Below, one piece after another: positions 1-11,162 of a stretch of 64,000 nucleotides of DNA. The stretch spans positions 310,001 through 374,000 of the forward strand of contig CADCXA010000050.1 in NCBI GenBank assembly GCA_902806565.1, given 5' to 3'. Each line of letters starts with the position of its first letter. Position 1 is the first letter of the stretch. The notes under the pieces were generated by a model. The model did no database searches and was not told the DNA's origin. It worked only from the letters and a program-made list of their open reading frames with translations. The translations under genes and the position numbers were made by a program. This stretch comes from Hypoxylon rubiginosum. Its lineage: Eukaryota > Ascomycota > Sordariomycetes > Xylariales > Hypoxylaceae.

Positions 1-1
1 C

Positions 2-142
2 ATGTCGATACTGATGGAGGGGCACAGCATCGATGCCACACTTTATGGAAGCGGTGTACCGCTCGAGAAATGGAGCGGCCCTCGTGCTGATTTCTATGAG
101 GACTGGACATCAACTGCAATACCGGCCACATTGGCCGTGTAG
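2..142 (+). CDS. C-terminal fragment of an unidentified protein, cut by left edge
   Basis: The frame is open from base 2 to a TAG at 140-142, giving 46 residues ending in TSTAIPATLAV. It contains methionines, but it could equally be the last exon of a gene that begins left of the window. I do not recognise the family. An open frame of this length can occur by chance; the mixed polar and hydrophobic composition and ordinary codon use make coding plausible but unproven. Confidence 0.3.
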   Translation: MSILMEGHSIDATLYGSGVPLEKWSGPRADFYEDWTSTAIPATLAV

Positions 143-440
143 TAAGATACTGCAACACCAAGCAAGTCCCACCGCGTCGAATAATAAATGGACATATACG
201 AAGTGTTGGTAATCAAATATCAAATCACCGATGCGTGTCGGAGAATCAGTCATATGTGATTTGTCCCACGCGAAATTATAAATCAGCTCAGGTAGGTACT
301 CATAGTAATAGTACAGTATAAAGCTCACTCTAGTTCAGGACTCTGAATACCTAGACACACGCTTGATCTTCTCGATACAAGACACACGATATACACAACA
401 CGCCTACGCACTTATTCACGCTTTCTGTCTTGTTCGCAGC

Positions 441-1433
441 ATGAGTTCTTCGGAGCTTTCCGACCCGTCTCCATTCCACTCCAGCCATGCCGTGCTCATT
501 GGATCCATCACCTGGGGTTATCTACGCGCCAGGCCTGCTGGGAAAGTAAAGGGGACTGTACTCCTCCTTCATGGATTCCCCGATCTCCCCTACGGGTGGA
601 AGAACCAAGTCCCCCTCTTCACCTCGCTGGGGTACCAGGTCATCGCGCCCTACATGATGGGCTACTCGCGGACCTCTTCCCCCAGCGAGCTGGAGGAATG
701 GTCATCCAAGAAGCAGGCCGCCGGCCTCGCCGCCCTGCTGGACCAGATCGTGCCCGGCGAGCAGGTCATCCTCGGCGGCCACGACTGGGGCGGGAACATC
801 GCGTGGAGGTTTGCCATGCACTACCCCCACCTCTTCAAGGGCATCTTCTCGGTGACGCTGCCATATTTCCCTCCCGAGACCGAATACGTCGACCTGGCGG
901 ACGACATCGCCGCCGGCAAGTACCCTACCTTCCGATACAGGCTCCAGTGGCGCGACCAAGCGTTCGACCGAAAGTTCGAGAGCGCGGCCGCGATCCGCCA
1001 GTTCCTGATCGCGGTGCACGAGGGCAGGACCCCCGAGGGGAAGCTGGGCATGGGCCCCGAGGGGCTGGACCTCGTCGACCTGGCTCGCCTGCAGCCGAGC
1101 CCGCTGCTCCACGGCGCGGAGCTCGACCGCTACGTCGCCGAGTACCAGCGCCGCGGCTTCCGGGGCCCGCTGAACTGGTACCGCATCGCCAAGATCAACT
1201 TCGAGGACGAGCTGCCGGTCGCGCAGGCGGGCGGGCACCGGTTCGCCATGCCGGCCCTGTTCGTGTTTGCCCGCAGGGACCGCTACCTCGTCCCGGAGCT
1301 GGCGAAGGACATGGGTCGGCACTTTGACAAGCTGACGAGGGCGGATGTGAACACCGGCCATTGGGCGCTGGTCGAGAATGGGGGGAAGGAGGTAAATGAG
1401 GCCATTCGTTCTTGGATCGCGACGTTGGAGTAG
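441..1433 (+). CDS. Epoxide hydrolase-like alpha/beta hydrolase
   Basis: Single-exon gene of 330 aa. It is an alpha/beta-hydrolase-fold enzyme of the epoxide hydrolase / haloalkane dehalogenase type, expected to hydrolyse epoxides or related substrates through a covalent aspartyl ester. Visible motifs are HGFPD (oxyanion loop, near residue 44), the nucleophile elbow GGHDWGG (near residue 112) with Asp instead of Ser, and the late catalytic His in NTGHW (near residue 304). The acid residue probably lies in FARRDRYLVP. I chose the ATG at 441 because the reading frame upstream has no other ATG and the hydrolase fold begins soon after. No signal peptide or membrane segment is seen, so it is probably cytosolic. 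The substrate is unknown. It sits in the accessory-looking left end with an esterase and a 2-oxoglutarate-type oxygenase, compatible with a catabolic or secondary-metabolism role. Confidence 0.85.
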   Translation: MSSSELSDPSPFHSSHAVLIGSITWGYLRARPAGKVKGTVLLLHGFPDLPYGWKNQVPLFTSLGYQVIAPYMMGYSRTSSPSELEEWSSKKQAAGLAALLDQIVPGEQVILGGHDWGGNIAWRFAMHYPHLFKGIFSVTLPYFPPETEYVDLADDIAAGKYPTFRYRLQWRDQAFDRKFESAAAIRQFLIAVHEGRTPEGKLGMGPEGLDLVDLARLQPSPLLHGAELDRYVAEYQRRGFRGPLNWYRIAKINFEDELPVAQAGGHRFAMPALFVFARRDRYLVPELAKDMGRHFDKLTRADVNTGHWALVENGGKEVNEAIRSWIATLE

Positions 1434-1959
1434 AAGGAGGGGTTGCGATGTTTAGTAAGACGGTGTGACGAACTCTCTAGACCATAGACAGCATGGAAAA
1501 TGCAATACGATCGTTACCTATAGGAAAATGTAGCAATGCGTTAGCACGCAGCAGGCCAGTGTTGGGATGTAAATCAAATACCTTGTCGCTCTAGAATTTT
1601 CTAATATTCCCCCTTTTCCATCAAAATGTAGAAAGGAGAAGAAACATTGCGAAGATAAGAGCAACGCGTGGGCAGCTATGTTCGATTTGTGAGAGGCAAT
1701 AGGAGGTATCTACTAGATGCCTCGAACGATGCTGCACTTAGGCGAAGGTTAGGTAGCCTCTATTGCTCTCTACCAAGTTTCTAACTGTTGTTTCGCGTGT
1801 AATAGTGCGATTTTAAGACTCGCAAGCCTCTGGCTTCGGACACTGATACTTACCGAGGTAGACATTGCTTATAAGTTTTTTTCCTTAGGTGTGAACGGGA
1901 ATTAGGCTTAGTACGATGCAATAGTCTAATAGTAATTTTCTTCATTTACTTCTTCTTAA
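1434..1959. other. Intergenic region between convergent genes
   Basis: This 526-nt AT-rich interval separates the 3' ends of the epoxide hydrolase and the rhodopsin-like gene. It presumably holds both 3' UTRs. I see no ORF, repeat or RNA gene in it. Confidence 0.5.
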
Positions 1960-3270
1960 TCATTCGTGGTGGATTTCCTGCTTAAAATCACGGTCCACCT
2001 TTATCCCAGCGAGTCCGATCACATCCATCTCGGTTGATTCTACCGCACCTCTACCGATGGTGACTTTGGAGATACTCAACTTGTTACTAGAGACGCTGTT
2101 GTCGAGCGGAGTCCAGGCATGATATGGAGAATTCGGCCGCTCGCTGATATCATGAGTGCGAGTGCGAGTGCGAGATCGGGATGATTTCATCGTCGAGCGG
2201 ATCTGGGTGATGCCTCGGACCATCGCCCTGTAAACCAAAGGCAAGTTTGCGCACAAGATGCCACCACATGGCTCCCATGCCGACAAAAGCCCCAATGGGA
2301 CCTCCGACCCTATGTGAAGTCAGCATCGCGAGAATGGGCAAGGGTGAAGGATAACAAGGAATCCCTACATGTAATATCATCAGTTCCCACAGAGAAGACG
2401 AAGGATATTCGAGCTGCGCTAATGGCACAAGTTCCTAGTCCTACAGAGAAGAGGAAGCACAGGCTGATCTTCTTGTCCCTGCTGGCCTGCAATCCGAGAA
2501 TGATAGGTATCGGCATGAGGAAAATCCATATATCGGTAATCAAGTTGGTAATGTTGGTGCTGTACGTAAACGCTACTTTGTCCACGCAAGTAGCAGTACG
2601 GGCGACAGTAGCATTCCACCAGCCTTGAACGGGTCGGCATCCTAGACCGAGTATGATCTCCATTGCCACAAGCCAGGCGGTCACAAAGCCGGCGGTGACG
2701 AGAACGACGATGCGGAATTTGTCCGCCGCGAAGATGCGGTAGTACAGCGCAAGGACGGAGAGCTTCGTGCTGGCGATGGCGACGTCGTAAAAATGGCTGA
2801 AAATGTAGTCACCCTACCGACGGTGAGGTCAAGCTCTTCACGTGGTGTAGTCTCCTAGCTTACCATCAAGAACGACTCTCGGTCTGCGGTGGAGATGGCC
2901 TGTACGTGACGACCGAGGCCATTTGGGCCTCCTTAGAGTATAGATCAGCATCAACTGCCTGTACAATAGCATGTGAGTTTCACGAACCACAGATTAAACC
3001 GGCAATGCACTCTGCAACGGCAGCCATCTAGACAAGGAACATTAGATACAACTGAGTCCTATCCTGCTTTCGGAAGCATTCAAGACGTACGGTAGCCCAT
3101 ATCATGAGGTAGTCGTCAAAGGCCAGATGGCCCTGTGACGAGGGTCTCGCCTTAACCCATAGTCGGAAAGCAGTGCTTAGGATTTCGAGGGGAATTGGGA
3201 TCGAATAAAAGACATTCAGCACCGTCGTCCTAGACTCAGCCAAGTATTCGGGACTATAGGCAGTGGCCAT
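1960..3270 (-). CDS. Fungal rhodopsin-like integral membrane protein (PTH11-type family)
   Basis: Five exons (3270-3091, 3027-2988, 2931-2864, 2813-2369, 2309-1960) join in phase to a 360-aa protein. It matches the large fungal integral membrane family once called PTH11-like or CFEM-less rhodopsin domain. Seen: the opening FRLWVKAR plus FDDYLMIWA segment, the GPNGLGRH loop, ASTKLSVLALYYRIF in a membrane helix, the GCRPVQGWWN loop followed by TNLITDIWIFLMPIPII, and the late SAWEPCGGILCANLP segment, all hallmarks of the family. About seven membrane helices are expected. The N-terminus has no CFEM cysteine domain. The C-terminal tail of about 70 residues is polar and Ser/Arg rich. Members are presumed plasma-membrane sensors, but most, including this one, have no proven ligand. 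Confidence 0.85.
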
Positions 3271-5322
3271 GGCTGAATCGAAAGCTGATTTGAACTAAAC
3301 AGTCATCGACATCAGGACCAGAGGAATCAGGCACGAGGGCATGATCATTAGAAGTTGAAAACTTCGGACGCTTGGCAGATAATTATCTGTCAAATGGTTG
3401 TGCAAGTTGGGCGTCTCACTATCGCGCAGAGTCATCCACGAGCCAAACACACCAAAAGGAGGCCCGGGACCCCCTGGTGAACCGGGTTTAATATCGAAAG
3501 GCTAGGTGCTTACAACATATGGTGTGTGGCACAATCGCGTTGTGTTTGTTAATCTTGGACGCAAAAGCCTGACCGATCTTATGCAGCAGAACCCAGCGCT
3601 GACTCTCCAGATTTTCGTGCGTGACCCATTCTCACTGCTACTTCGAATATAGTATGTAGGTAGCTGTGGTCTCGCTAGGAAGCGTGAGCCAACTACACGC
3701 GGCTGATATTCTCACGTAAGTGTGGTGACACACGGTTTGTTCTCCCGTTATTGAATGGTCGATCATCCACGTGGCTCCCTTGCTTGTGCGCGAATATGGT
3801 CGCCTCTAGTCTCGGGCGTGGATAGGCAATGTGTACTCCAACAAGTGCCGCAAGCCACACGTCACACCTCTTAGATACCTTGGATAGGCAGGCTGGACTG
3901 GGCAGACGTATATATACCGAAATGAAATATGTGACGGGATGGACAGGCGGTCGATAATCACACCGAGCTGAAAGCACATTCTCGCGTGGATGTAAGATAT
4001 GTAAGATACACACTCCAATATCTTTTGGTGTGCATGAAAGACTACGACGCTACGTAGGTACATGCATATCTCTCCGGGGTCGTATTGGTGGACAGCTTGG
4101 AGAGGGCCGGGGCGTCGAATCCTTCCCAAGCAGATAAGATTTTAGAAACCCCCGGTTCCCTTCGAAATAACCCCCGAAATGCTCAGCTTAATCCATCTTG
4201 TAATGGCGTCGTATGTGATATGTGCTTTTGCTTAAACGGTGCATATCCGTTCGAGGGGAAACGGTCGACTCCCCGTCTGCAAGTGCCTCTTACTGAGGGT
4301 TTTCTTAGCCCTAATCTCTAGGGTTTATATTATCGGGTCTATAACAGTATAGTTAGTTGGCTTGGGAGCGAAATTCTCAAGAGCACAAATTCAACTATCT
4401 AGGTGGATCGAATACTTACGTTTTAGGAGGCACTGAAGGGATATTCCATGGACATGAGCAAACATGATTATTTTTACAACCAGTGGGTATACCAAAGATA
4501 GCAAGGGGTTCTTAGATTAATATCGTCTGTCCACAAACATATCGATGACCTGACTATTTGCAAGACTTATCTATAGCCAGACGACTCCTGTTACACATAT
4601 ATAACTAGTGGAGTTTGAAATACTATTCTCTGTTGGTCTAGTCGAGCTATACATCATACATGTTTATTAAGAAAACATAACATTCCAACGTGTTTCTGCT
4701 TTTAGGGTCACCCAAGGATCGGGTTATTCTATCGTGCCTCAGTTGAAATCAAGACGCAGTTGACTAACCCTCGGATAGGATCTCTTGAAAATGATATTTA
4801 ATAAGAGGTTAATGAGAAGAACTTTAGGGCTATCGCATACCAAAATGCAATTTATCTTATACCCAAGTGTCTCTCCAAGGCTTCACATTCTTAAAAGATG
4901 AAAAATATTCAAGTATTTCCCCTTATCAGATATACTCGAGTTGACCCTGAATAATTAAGCTGCAAGAGATATACAAGATAATTCGATGACAAGTACATAT
5001 GAGAATTTAATAGTCCCACTTAGATGTATCTAATACGTATTAGATAAATCCGTCGCGCTCATGAATGCTATAGGTAATGCTTCTCCAGTGATGCCGTAAC
5101 GACCGGCAACATACGCGAACCCTAACCCCATAGTGTTGGCTGCAGGACAATAAATACTATACATTAACAAGTGTCCATGGTGACACGAGACTATACGCCA
5201 GGTCCTCAAAATAATGCAATCTCCCAATCCTTTCTCGGTAGGCCCCATTATAGGCCATGACTTCCTCTCTGATATTTCCGACACCTGCTCTACTGCGACG
5301 ATTACAGCCCATGTAGTTGATG
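3271..5322. other. AT-rich gene-poor stretch
   Basis: About 2 kb with only short unsupported ORFs. The part from roughly 4330 to 5030 is visibly AT rich, with many TA steps compared with the flanking genes. No transposase, reverse transcriptase or long repeat is recognisable. The short AGGGTTT / CCCTAA-like words near 4296-4325 are not in an array and are not telomeric. It could be an old degenerate insertion or simple intergenic DNA. Confidence 0.4.
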
Positions 5323-6068
5323 CTAGCGGACAGATACGTCGCTCTCCGGCTGTGAGTACAGCTCACGCAGTTCATGCAGGCAGACGCTCACGTCGTTTCC
5401 CCGCTGTAAGACCAGATGCTCTTCTGCAAACTGGAATCCTTCGACACGGGGAAGCTTATATCGTGCCTGGCCCTGCTCCGGCTCGTTCATCCACTTCTCC
5501 GGGTCTGCCTTTCTGTACCGGACCAGCATTTCCTCCATGCATCGAAACTCATGGTAGATTCCGTTCTGCGATACGTAGAGGGCTTGGTGGGCCTCGCTCA
5601 GGAGCGCGACGTAGTATTTTTTAAGGGCGGCCTTCATTTTCGGGTTGGATTGTAGCCGCGGCTCTTCCTGGGACTGAGTCTCGAGGAATGTCTCCAGGTG
5701 AGTAGTTGCTGTGTCAATCTGGGTATCCAGATTATTCCAGATTACGTCTTTGTGTCTCAGCTCGGCCAGGTTGAGATTGTCGCCCACGAACTAGTAAGGG
5801 GCTTGTTAGCAAGAGGTGCTATTTTAGGATGATGGCTAGGTAGATGTTTGGGATTCTATATAGATATCGTAGTTTGCAAGGAATAGCCAGGCTGAGCTGT
5901 CGCCAGCGAAAACGTAATGAGGCGAAGGGGCTGGTTGCAAATGTTACTTACTGCGCCATGAGGATACGCGGCCCGGAAAATGTGATAGATTAATTCTTTC
6001 TTAGTTGGCAACACAGGATATTTCCTGTGAGAAAGATGGTTTGTATGCCACCAATTGCCTGACGACAT
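5323..6068 (-). CDS. Hypothetical 194-aa protein, two exons
   Basis: Exon 1 (6068-5952, ATG TCG TCA start) ends at a GTAAGT donor; exon 2 begins at 5790 after CTTACTAG and runs to a stop at 5323, joining in phase as PHGA-FVGD. The product is soluble, charged and mostly helical in character, with a short acidic middle (QSQEEPRLQ) and no membrane segment or known motif. I do not recognise the family. The 3' end is uncertain: other frames remain open from 5375 to 5030, so a further intron (for example from a GTGAGC near 5380) could give a longer C-terminus. Confidence 0.5.
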
Positions 6069-6737
6069 TGCTGTAGGCTGTGTTCTTGGGTGGTGCGAAT
6101 AAGTTTTGTTTCGTTGGTTGTTGGTGCTGTGCCTGAGGAATCACGCAAAGTGTAGATGGATCCGAGTGCGGTTATGCTACCTATTTTTCAAATCTTTCGA
6201 GGTAGGGCTAATGTGAGACTTATATAGCTTTTCCATTTTTCTGAACCCGGGCCTGTCCCTGGAATTTGAGGCTATGTGCTCATGTGCAAATATAAAAACT
6301 TGTCATGTTTTTAGCATGACCACGACAAACACACGTGAATTATTCAGCTAGCAACGTGACGAATCACATTAAATTCTGAATCATTTTCTATCCAAAGTCC
6401 TACGGAATAGCAAGTCACCGAACAAGTCTGAAATGACTTATAATTTTAGAAGTTTGTGTAAACCTGCATGTTCGAAATCGTTTGTTCTTTTCAGTTTACC
6501 GTTGTAGGTATTCTGAATACTCCAAAGCTTCAGGCGATACGCCAGCCAATAGGGGTCTATCGCCACAAACAGTTGGCCGCTCTCATATTCCTCCCTCTTT
6601 CCAACACATTTTACTCGTCATATAACACGACCAAGTCAAACTAAATATAGGTATCTATTTAAATAGTTCTGTTGGTCTATCAAATGTACGCGAGTATCTA
6701 TCTGATCCTATTATAGCACTTCATTTATACAGCCCCT
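6069..6737. other. Intergenic region upstream of the orphan gene
   Basis: 669 nt, AT rich, between the start of the 194-aa gene and the 3' end of the carboxylesterase. It should contain the promoter of the former. I see no other structure. Confidence 0.45.
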
Positions 6738-8827
6738 TTATTGCGGAACCCTCTCCGCGACGGTACGCCAGAAATCGCACCGCTGGCCACGACCACCTTC
6801 CCAAGTGAACAAATTAGTTAGGTTAAATTCGTTTACAATTCCAGGACCACTCCTCACGTAGTATTTCAAGTAAGGGGGAACCGACACCTGAGATACTGAG
6901 CCGCCAGTAGTGTTCAGATTCATTTGCACCGGGTTCTCTATAGTGAATCCAGGCCATTCGATACTGCCATCTGCACCGATCGGAACCGTTGCATTCGAAT
7001 GGCCAGCAGTGGCATCCGAAACTGAGATGACAGGATTGTCATAGATGATAAAGTTGCCCGCAATTTTCTGTATAGCATGACTAAAGTCTGCGTTGGGCAA
7101 AGTTGCCCCAACCGAGAAGTACGCAGTCACGTCGGCGCCGTGATATGATGGCGTGACTGAGTACTGATACTTCCAGGCCTGCCGTGAGTCAATGCTGAAT
7201 GTCTCGGCAAGCCATTGAGCTGGACAGTGGAAGGTTGTTTCAGCCGCGAGATTGAAGACGGCCTGCTGTATACCCGTAGCCATGCCTGACTGATACAGCG
7301 CGGTTGGGCCGGTAAAGCCTAATGTGTCGTAGAGCAGCCCATTGCCACTCGGCAATGAGTCAATCTCGTACACGTCACCAAGGGAGGTAGTATCTTGCGT
7401 CGTGAATAATGGTAGAGTCTTTGAGATGAAATCATCAAACTTCTCTCTGCTGTCAACTGTCGGGTTAATCAGAGGAACACCTTCGTTAGCGTTATTCTGT
7501 ACTTCGTCAGCATCCTATTGGTAATTACCTTGGACAGCGCTTATACTTACACCAACGAGAGCCCGTTTTCCGACTACTTGCCCACGCAGGGTTTGTGCCG
7601 AAGGAAGTTCCTGTATATAGTCACCGTCGATAACGGGTAAGAAAGCAAAAGTACCGAAGTAACCTAGAGTAGTGGAAACAGTGCCGCTTGCGTTTTGCAG
7701 CAACGCACTATCGGCAGCTACCAAACATTCGAACGTGTTCGAGTATTTGCTTAGCTGAGATGAACCCTGGCCACATCCGGCGAGTTCGACAAACGCGTCG
7801 TACCGCGCTATTGGAATCGGGTCATTGTAGGTATACAATGAAGGGAGATACGGGCTAGCGGCAATAATCTGATATGAAAATGCAGGTTAATAAGCACCCT
7901 CTCAGTAACTTGAAAGGCACACCTACGTTATTGAAGAGATTTGACTCTTGGCCACCGTAAGCCATAGAATGGTGCATAACTGCGCCTGCACCTGACGATT
8001 CGCCCCCCAGGGTGACACGGGTTGGATCGCCGCCGAATTGGGAAATGTGTTGTTGAACCCATTCGAGAGCAAATCGCTGATCTAAGATCCCGGCGTTGAG
8101 CTGGCCGTTCTCCTTGATGTCCGGAGAAGAGAGGTAGCCGAATGCGCCCAGTCGATATTGCATCTCGACAACGATAAATCCATTATCGTTAGCATTCAGC
8201 CAGGCACTCGGGTCGTATACGGCCCCGAAAACCGAGTATCCTCCTCCATCTGAATTAAAAATAAAAAAAAGTTAGAATATTAGGTACTGACTAATAAGGT
8301 CGACTAGACTAGACTCGAAGGGCCCGAAGGGGAAACGGGTTGCATACGTATCCAGACTAAGACGGGTAGATTAGAAGCATTTGGTGCCGCGTAGACGTTG
8401 AGATAGAGACAATCTTCGTCCCCGGGGCCGGAATTAAACCCGTAGGCCTCGGGAAGACCAAAAGCACCCGACTGGGGGCATAGAGGTGGCTGGTCCACAG
8501 CCGGGGTGACTTGCCCGTTGTCCGGGACGGGTGGTTGAGGAGCTTGCCATCGCAGGTTTCCGACGGGCGGCGCTGCGTAGCGGACGCTTAGCAAGAGTCA
8601 GCGAGTGATTTTCATAATTCCGACTAGGGTATGTAGCATATAGGGTGGCTTGTTTACCTCTTCCAGATATTAATATCGTAGGTGGAGTTGTAATACCCTT
8701 GGTAGGTCGCGTACCCAAGGTCAACCGTTGGCGAGCTGGACGAGATGGCGCGAGGTAGAGCTAGAGCTTCTATCGTGCCAACCGCCGCGGCAATAATCCA
8801 CGAGCAGATGCTACACCCGGGTATCAT
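6738..8827 (-). CDS. Secreted type-B carboxylesterase (cholinesterase/lipase family)
   Basis: Five exons (8827-8658, 8586-8348, 8249-7927, 7868-7551, 7514-6738) join in phase to 608 aa, a usual length for the family. The start is the ATG at 8827, which opens a hydrophobic signal peptide (CSWIIAAAVGTIEALA), so the enzyme is probably secreted. Motifs in order: the early RYAAPPVGNLRW, the signature EDCLYLNVY, the oxyanion hole WIHGGGYS, the nucleophile elbow GESSGAGA with the catalytic Ser, and a late YHGAD carrying the probable catalytic His. Asn-X-Ser/Thr sites suggest glycosylation. Family members hydrolyse esters of lipids, phenolics or xenobiotics; the substrate here cannot be read from sequence. 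The neighbouring PhyH-like gene is on the same strand about 660 nt upstream. Confidence 0.9.
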
Positions 8828-9486
8828 TATTGCCTTATTAGCGTCCGCCAAGTAGACACGCAATGATCAATTGGATTTATTGCTTACTGGCGAGATGAGA
8901 CGGCTCGCTCAAGTCAGGCCATTGGGCTTTGGGAGAGGTCAGAGGTCGCAGGTCGCAGGTCGCAGGTCGCATGTGGCACGTCACATCGGGATAGGATAGG
9001 ATAGCCTGGATTCTCGTGCATTGTGACCTTGTTTGCTTTTCTTTATTCAATTTCCCCTAGGAAGACTGGTTGAACTTCCCCTGTTCGCATCCGCAAAATG
9101 CTGGTGCCTGGCTGGAAATGGTTCACAATTTTAAATTAAAGAGTTCCAATGAATGCAACTCCAAGATCTAACCCAAGTAGGAATGTATTCAACGATACGA
9201 TAATCTCCCTGTCTTGTGGATTATCTAATACCGAAGCTATTCTAGTACCTTCACATCGAGTATCGAGCGGTAAGATGCATTAGTTTATCAACCTATATCA
9301 TAACATCTTTTACTTTAATCACATGTTCACTTCTAGCCGTCTATTTTTATCAATAGAGTGAGACAGCAGCTCGATCGTACAAAATGGTCAGCTGTCATTA
9401 TCATTCCGCCGTCTCCATTATCTTAACAATTTAACCCCCACGTGCTCGGTCCAGAACGAAAATGGCCCCCAAACGGTACCTATGAC
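8828..9486. other. Promoter region of the carboxylesterase
   Basis: 659 nt between two same-strand genes. It contains a short heptamer repeat (8944-8971), a GGATA repeat near 8989-9004, and AT-rich sequence with no ORF of note. Confidence 0.45.
8944..8971. repeat. Tandem GGTCGCA heptamer, four perfect copies
   Basis: Four head-to-tail copies of GGTCGCA lie about 120-145 nt upstream of the carboxylesterase ATG, preceded by a partial copy. This may be a simple slippage repeat or a small cluster of factor-binding sites. Confidence 0.85.
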
Positions 9487-10562
9487 CTAGGGGGCTTGGT
9501 TGAAATCGTAACTATTTCCGAACCCCCTATTCAAATACGTCTCGAGGGCCTCTTCCCTCGTTATCCAGTCCACCGGAATCTCCAACCCCAAACGACCCTC
9601 GCTCTCCAGCTTCCCCAATACGTCCTTGACGTCTTCGGAGAACTGAAGCCGCATCGGGTTTCTATACCACGGGGCGAAATGGATCATGGCAAGCATAACC
9701 CGCACCTCGCTGCTTAGGTTCGGCATCCCGGCGTGCCACAGCCGGAGGTCGCGGATTACGATGCTGCCTTTCTTCACGACCGGCTGGCACGGCGGGCAAG
9801 TCTCCTCGCGCGCGGCGAACAGGTCCTCGCGGATGCGCCCGCTCGCCCGCTCGCCGTGCGCGCCCTCTTGCGCCTCCGCGCCGTTCCCGTGGCTATGAGT
9901 CCCGAGCCATATCTCCGTTGAGCCGTTCTCCGGGGTCATGGTCACGAGCGGCACATTGACGACGAGCGCGAACGGGTGGTCTGGATGTCGGAAGTCTGCG
10001 TCTGAATGTACCGGTTGACGGGACGGGGCGCCTCCTGGCAGCGGAGGCATGGCCGAATTGGCGGAGCAGAACGTCCACTTAGGACGAGGGCCGAGCACGG
10101 CAGTCGTGATCTGCGTGGCGATTGAATCTGCGAGTCATGACTTGTAAGTATTACCGGGTTTCTTCGTTCCCGAGTGCGAACGACGGAATGCTCACTTGTA
10201 AATATGGCTGGGCTGAAATACTCCGCAACTGGCGGCGCGTCTTGCTGTATGTTTCCCGTGTTATAGTTGAACGGCCCATCTTCACCTCGCCCTTGCAGAA
10301 CTCGGGCATCCTGGACCATTTTCTCATTTAACTGGTCCAAGGACTCGTGGGGAATCACGTCCTCCACCACAACGAGGCCATCTCTATGGAGAGCACCCAC
10401 GGCCTTTTCCAGATTTCGGGCTTCGAGGGACCCGTTCCGGGTCTCCGGACCAGTAGCTTTGACTACGGTAGGTGTGTTGCGGAGGTTCCCATGCTGGGTG
10501 AGAGATGCGAACGCACGGCGGCCGCCGAAAGAAGCGGCTCGACAACGAAGGAGAGACAACAT
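9487..10562 (-). CDS. Phytanoyl-CoA dioxygenase (PhyH) family protein
   Basis: Two exons (10562-10196 and 10127-9487; 68-nt intron) join in phase as FTNSIATQ, giving 335 aa. It belongs to the Fe(II)/2-oxoglutarate-dependent PhyH superfamily. The probable iron ligands are QPVHSDADF (HxD) and the distal His in LRLWHAGMPN; a following Arg (SSEVR) may bind 2-oxoglutarate. TPENGSTEIWLGTH is the typical core strand. The first 25 residues are basic with Ser and Ala (LLRCRAASFGGRRAFASL), which could be a mitochondrial presequence. The start is the ATG at 10562. Fungal members hydroxylate lipids, nonribosomal-peptide or polyketide intermediates, so the substrate is open. Confidence 0.85.
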
Positions 10563-11162
10563 GATCAAATTGGTTCACTGCAACGACTTTATCCTATCGA
10601 CTCTCAGATTTGACTATTCTATATGAGAGTAGTATAGTGCTTTTATACCCTGATGAGGCCAGCTAAAATTGCTGCCTCCAAATGCCTATTGGCTCCCCCA
10701 GGTGAAGCCAGTTATGCGCTGCGGGGGTGCCTATTTAGGGCATTCCGATCTCTTCTCCGACAAGCAACTGAGAGGCCCACCGCTGTGCACGGGAATGGAA
10801 ACGATTCTGCGAGACGACTTCAGATAAACACATTTGAAGGCTTGAATGGCTCTGGTTAATAAACCCCCACACGTTATGTACCATGTAGGTATGCATTGTG
10901 AAAGGAACTCTGCGTGTATTAAATGTGCTATAGTTTGCAATCTCTTCCTAGGTTAGACGACGATATCCGAGAGGTGTGACATCCACGTCCAGCTTGATCC
11001 CGGGCTTTCGCCCAAAGAAACCCGTTATATATGCAGTCTATATGCAGTCATTCTGGAATGCCTAGATGCCCAATGTGGTCGTCTATGATTCCGTACCAGT
11101 AGATAGGGGCGGCTACGGCGGCGTCGAGGTTTCTGTGTTCAAGTCTATGCCTACCGTCTGTC
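10563..11162. other. Intergenic region
   Basis: 600 nt between the PhyH start and the 3' end of the uridine kinase gene. Only short chance ORFs are present; no repeat or RNA gene is recognised. Confidence 0.45.

Noticed and set aside
596..1327. 243-aa ORF overlapping the epoxide hydrolase in another frame, and antisense ORFs at 702-1361
   Set aside because: Arg/Pro/Ala-rich shadows of a GC-rich gene; the hydrolase frame carries all catalytic motifs.
4290..4330. Telomere-like TTAGGG/CCCTAA words
   Set aside because: Only isolated, imperfect words with no tandem array.
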